From the NCBI GenBank assembly GCA_004525685.1, contig SPBW01000121.1:1-6466 (forward strand): 6,466 nt of DNA. The letters run 5' to 3'. Source of the DNA: Candidatus Atribacteria bacterium. GTDB taxonomy: Bacteria; Bipolaricaulota; Bipolaricaulia; UBA7950; UBA9294. Both the position numbers and the translations under genes were made by a program. Positions 6,065-6,466 of the stretch are shown in pieces; the first letter of the stretch is position 1, and each line of letters begins with the position of its first letter. The notes beneath the pieces were generated by a model. The model was not told the origin of the DNA. It did not search any database and saw only the letters and a program-made list of their open reading frames with translations.

Positions 6065-6466
6065 CTAGGTGGACGTACCCTCTCCGGGAAGTGCCTGGAT
6101 GACTTGGCGCGCCCAGTTCCCTGTGAGGAAGAAGCTCAGGCAGACCAAGGCTGTGCCCATGTTGGACCAGAACATCGCCCACCAAACCCCGTTTGAACCC
6201 CATGCCAACATGTAGGCCAGCAAGTAGATGAGCGGTAGGCGCAACCCCCAAAGACGAAACAGGTCAAAGGACATGGAATAGGCCGTGCGTCCAGCTCCTT
6301 GGTAGACGCCAATGATGACCTGGATGATTCCCATGAAAGGGAAGGCAAACCCGACGAGCAGAAGCATGCGAATACCGATCGCCACGACCTCTGGGTCAGA
6401 ACTGAATACCTGAATCAAGTGAGGGCGGAATGGGATCACCAACACAGCTGCCGCAGCAAGGATCAC
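6065..6466 (-). CDS. MATE-family efflux transporter, C-terminal part (runs off window)
   Basis: Only the last 133 or so residues are present; the frame is open at the right edge, so the GTG there is probably an internal valine codon. The visible part has about four hydrophobic segments and reads like the second half of MatE-type multidrug/Na+ or H+ antiporters: VFSSDPEVVAIG, then a helix with FPFMGIIQVIIGVYQGAGRT (the conserved G-x-x-x-GAG-x-T loop), RLPLIYLLAY, GSNGVWWAMFWSN, and a short cytoplasmic end after GNWARQVI. These proteins export cationic drugs or metabolites across the inner membrane. The substrate cannot be inferred. It lies upstream of asnS on the same strand, with a 77-base gap between stop and start. 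Confidence 0.85.
   Translation of the reverse strand: MILAAAAVLVIPFRPHLIQVFSSDPEVVAIGIRMLLLVGFAFPFMGIIQVIIGVYQGAGRTAYSMSFDLFRLWGLRLPLIYLLAYMLAWGSNGVWWAMFWSNMGTALVCLSFFLTGNWARQVIQALPGEGTST

Noticed and set aside
5988..6251. In-frame extension of asnS upstream by 88 codons
   Set aside because: It overlaps the MATE coding region in another frame, shows no AsnRS similarity, and the ATG at 5985-5987 has a strong purine-rich ribosome binding site and begins the OB-fold domain.

Overview
This bacterial window (about 50-55% GC by eye) holds two convergent gene blocks. The combination of a fused ADP-forming acyl-CoA synthetase, a DUF5317-type membrane protein and a membrane-anchored HD-GYP phosphodiesterase suggests an anaerobic or fermentative lineage. 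Bipolaricaulota/Acetothermia, Chloroflexota or a Firmicutes-like group would all fit. This guess rests on gene content alone and is weak.

Positions 1-535 (plus strand) carry a run of very short genes for single-pass membrane peptides. An intact 35-residue peptide (23-130) is followed by a diverged tandem copy (257-407). The copy is broken by one extra base, and its repaired frame ends in an ATGA overlap with a third, different 43-residue peptide (404-535). An imperfect inverted repeat lies between the two copies. None of these peptides has a function I can name. Positions 536-684 form a noncoding gap, probably containing the promoter of the next operon.

Positions 685-4671 (plus strand) form a tightly packed three-gene unit: a polytopic membrane HD-GYP protein (predicted c-di-GMP hydrolase), a DUF5317-like membrane protein that overlaps it by 4 bases, and a single-chain ADP-forming acetyl/acyl-CoA synthetase that overlaps the DUF5317 gene by 29 bases. 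The overlaps imply co-transcription and translational coupling. They place a second-messenger enzyme, a small membrane protein and an enzyme that makes ATP from acyl-CoA under shared control.

Positions 4692-6466 (minus strand) hold asparaginyl-tRNA synthetase (4692-5987) and, upstream of it in the same direction, the C-terminal part of a MATE-family transporter that runs off the right edge. The two blocks converge with only 20 bases between stop codons, and both stops lie inside the arms of a short inverted repeat. The most distinctive part of the window is the small membrane peptide cluster. The large genes belong to known families, with a few motif deviations noted below.
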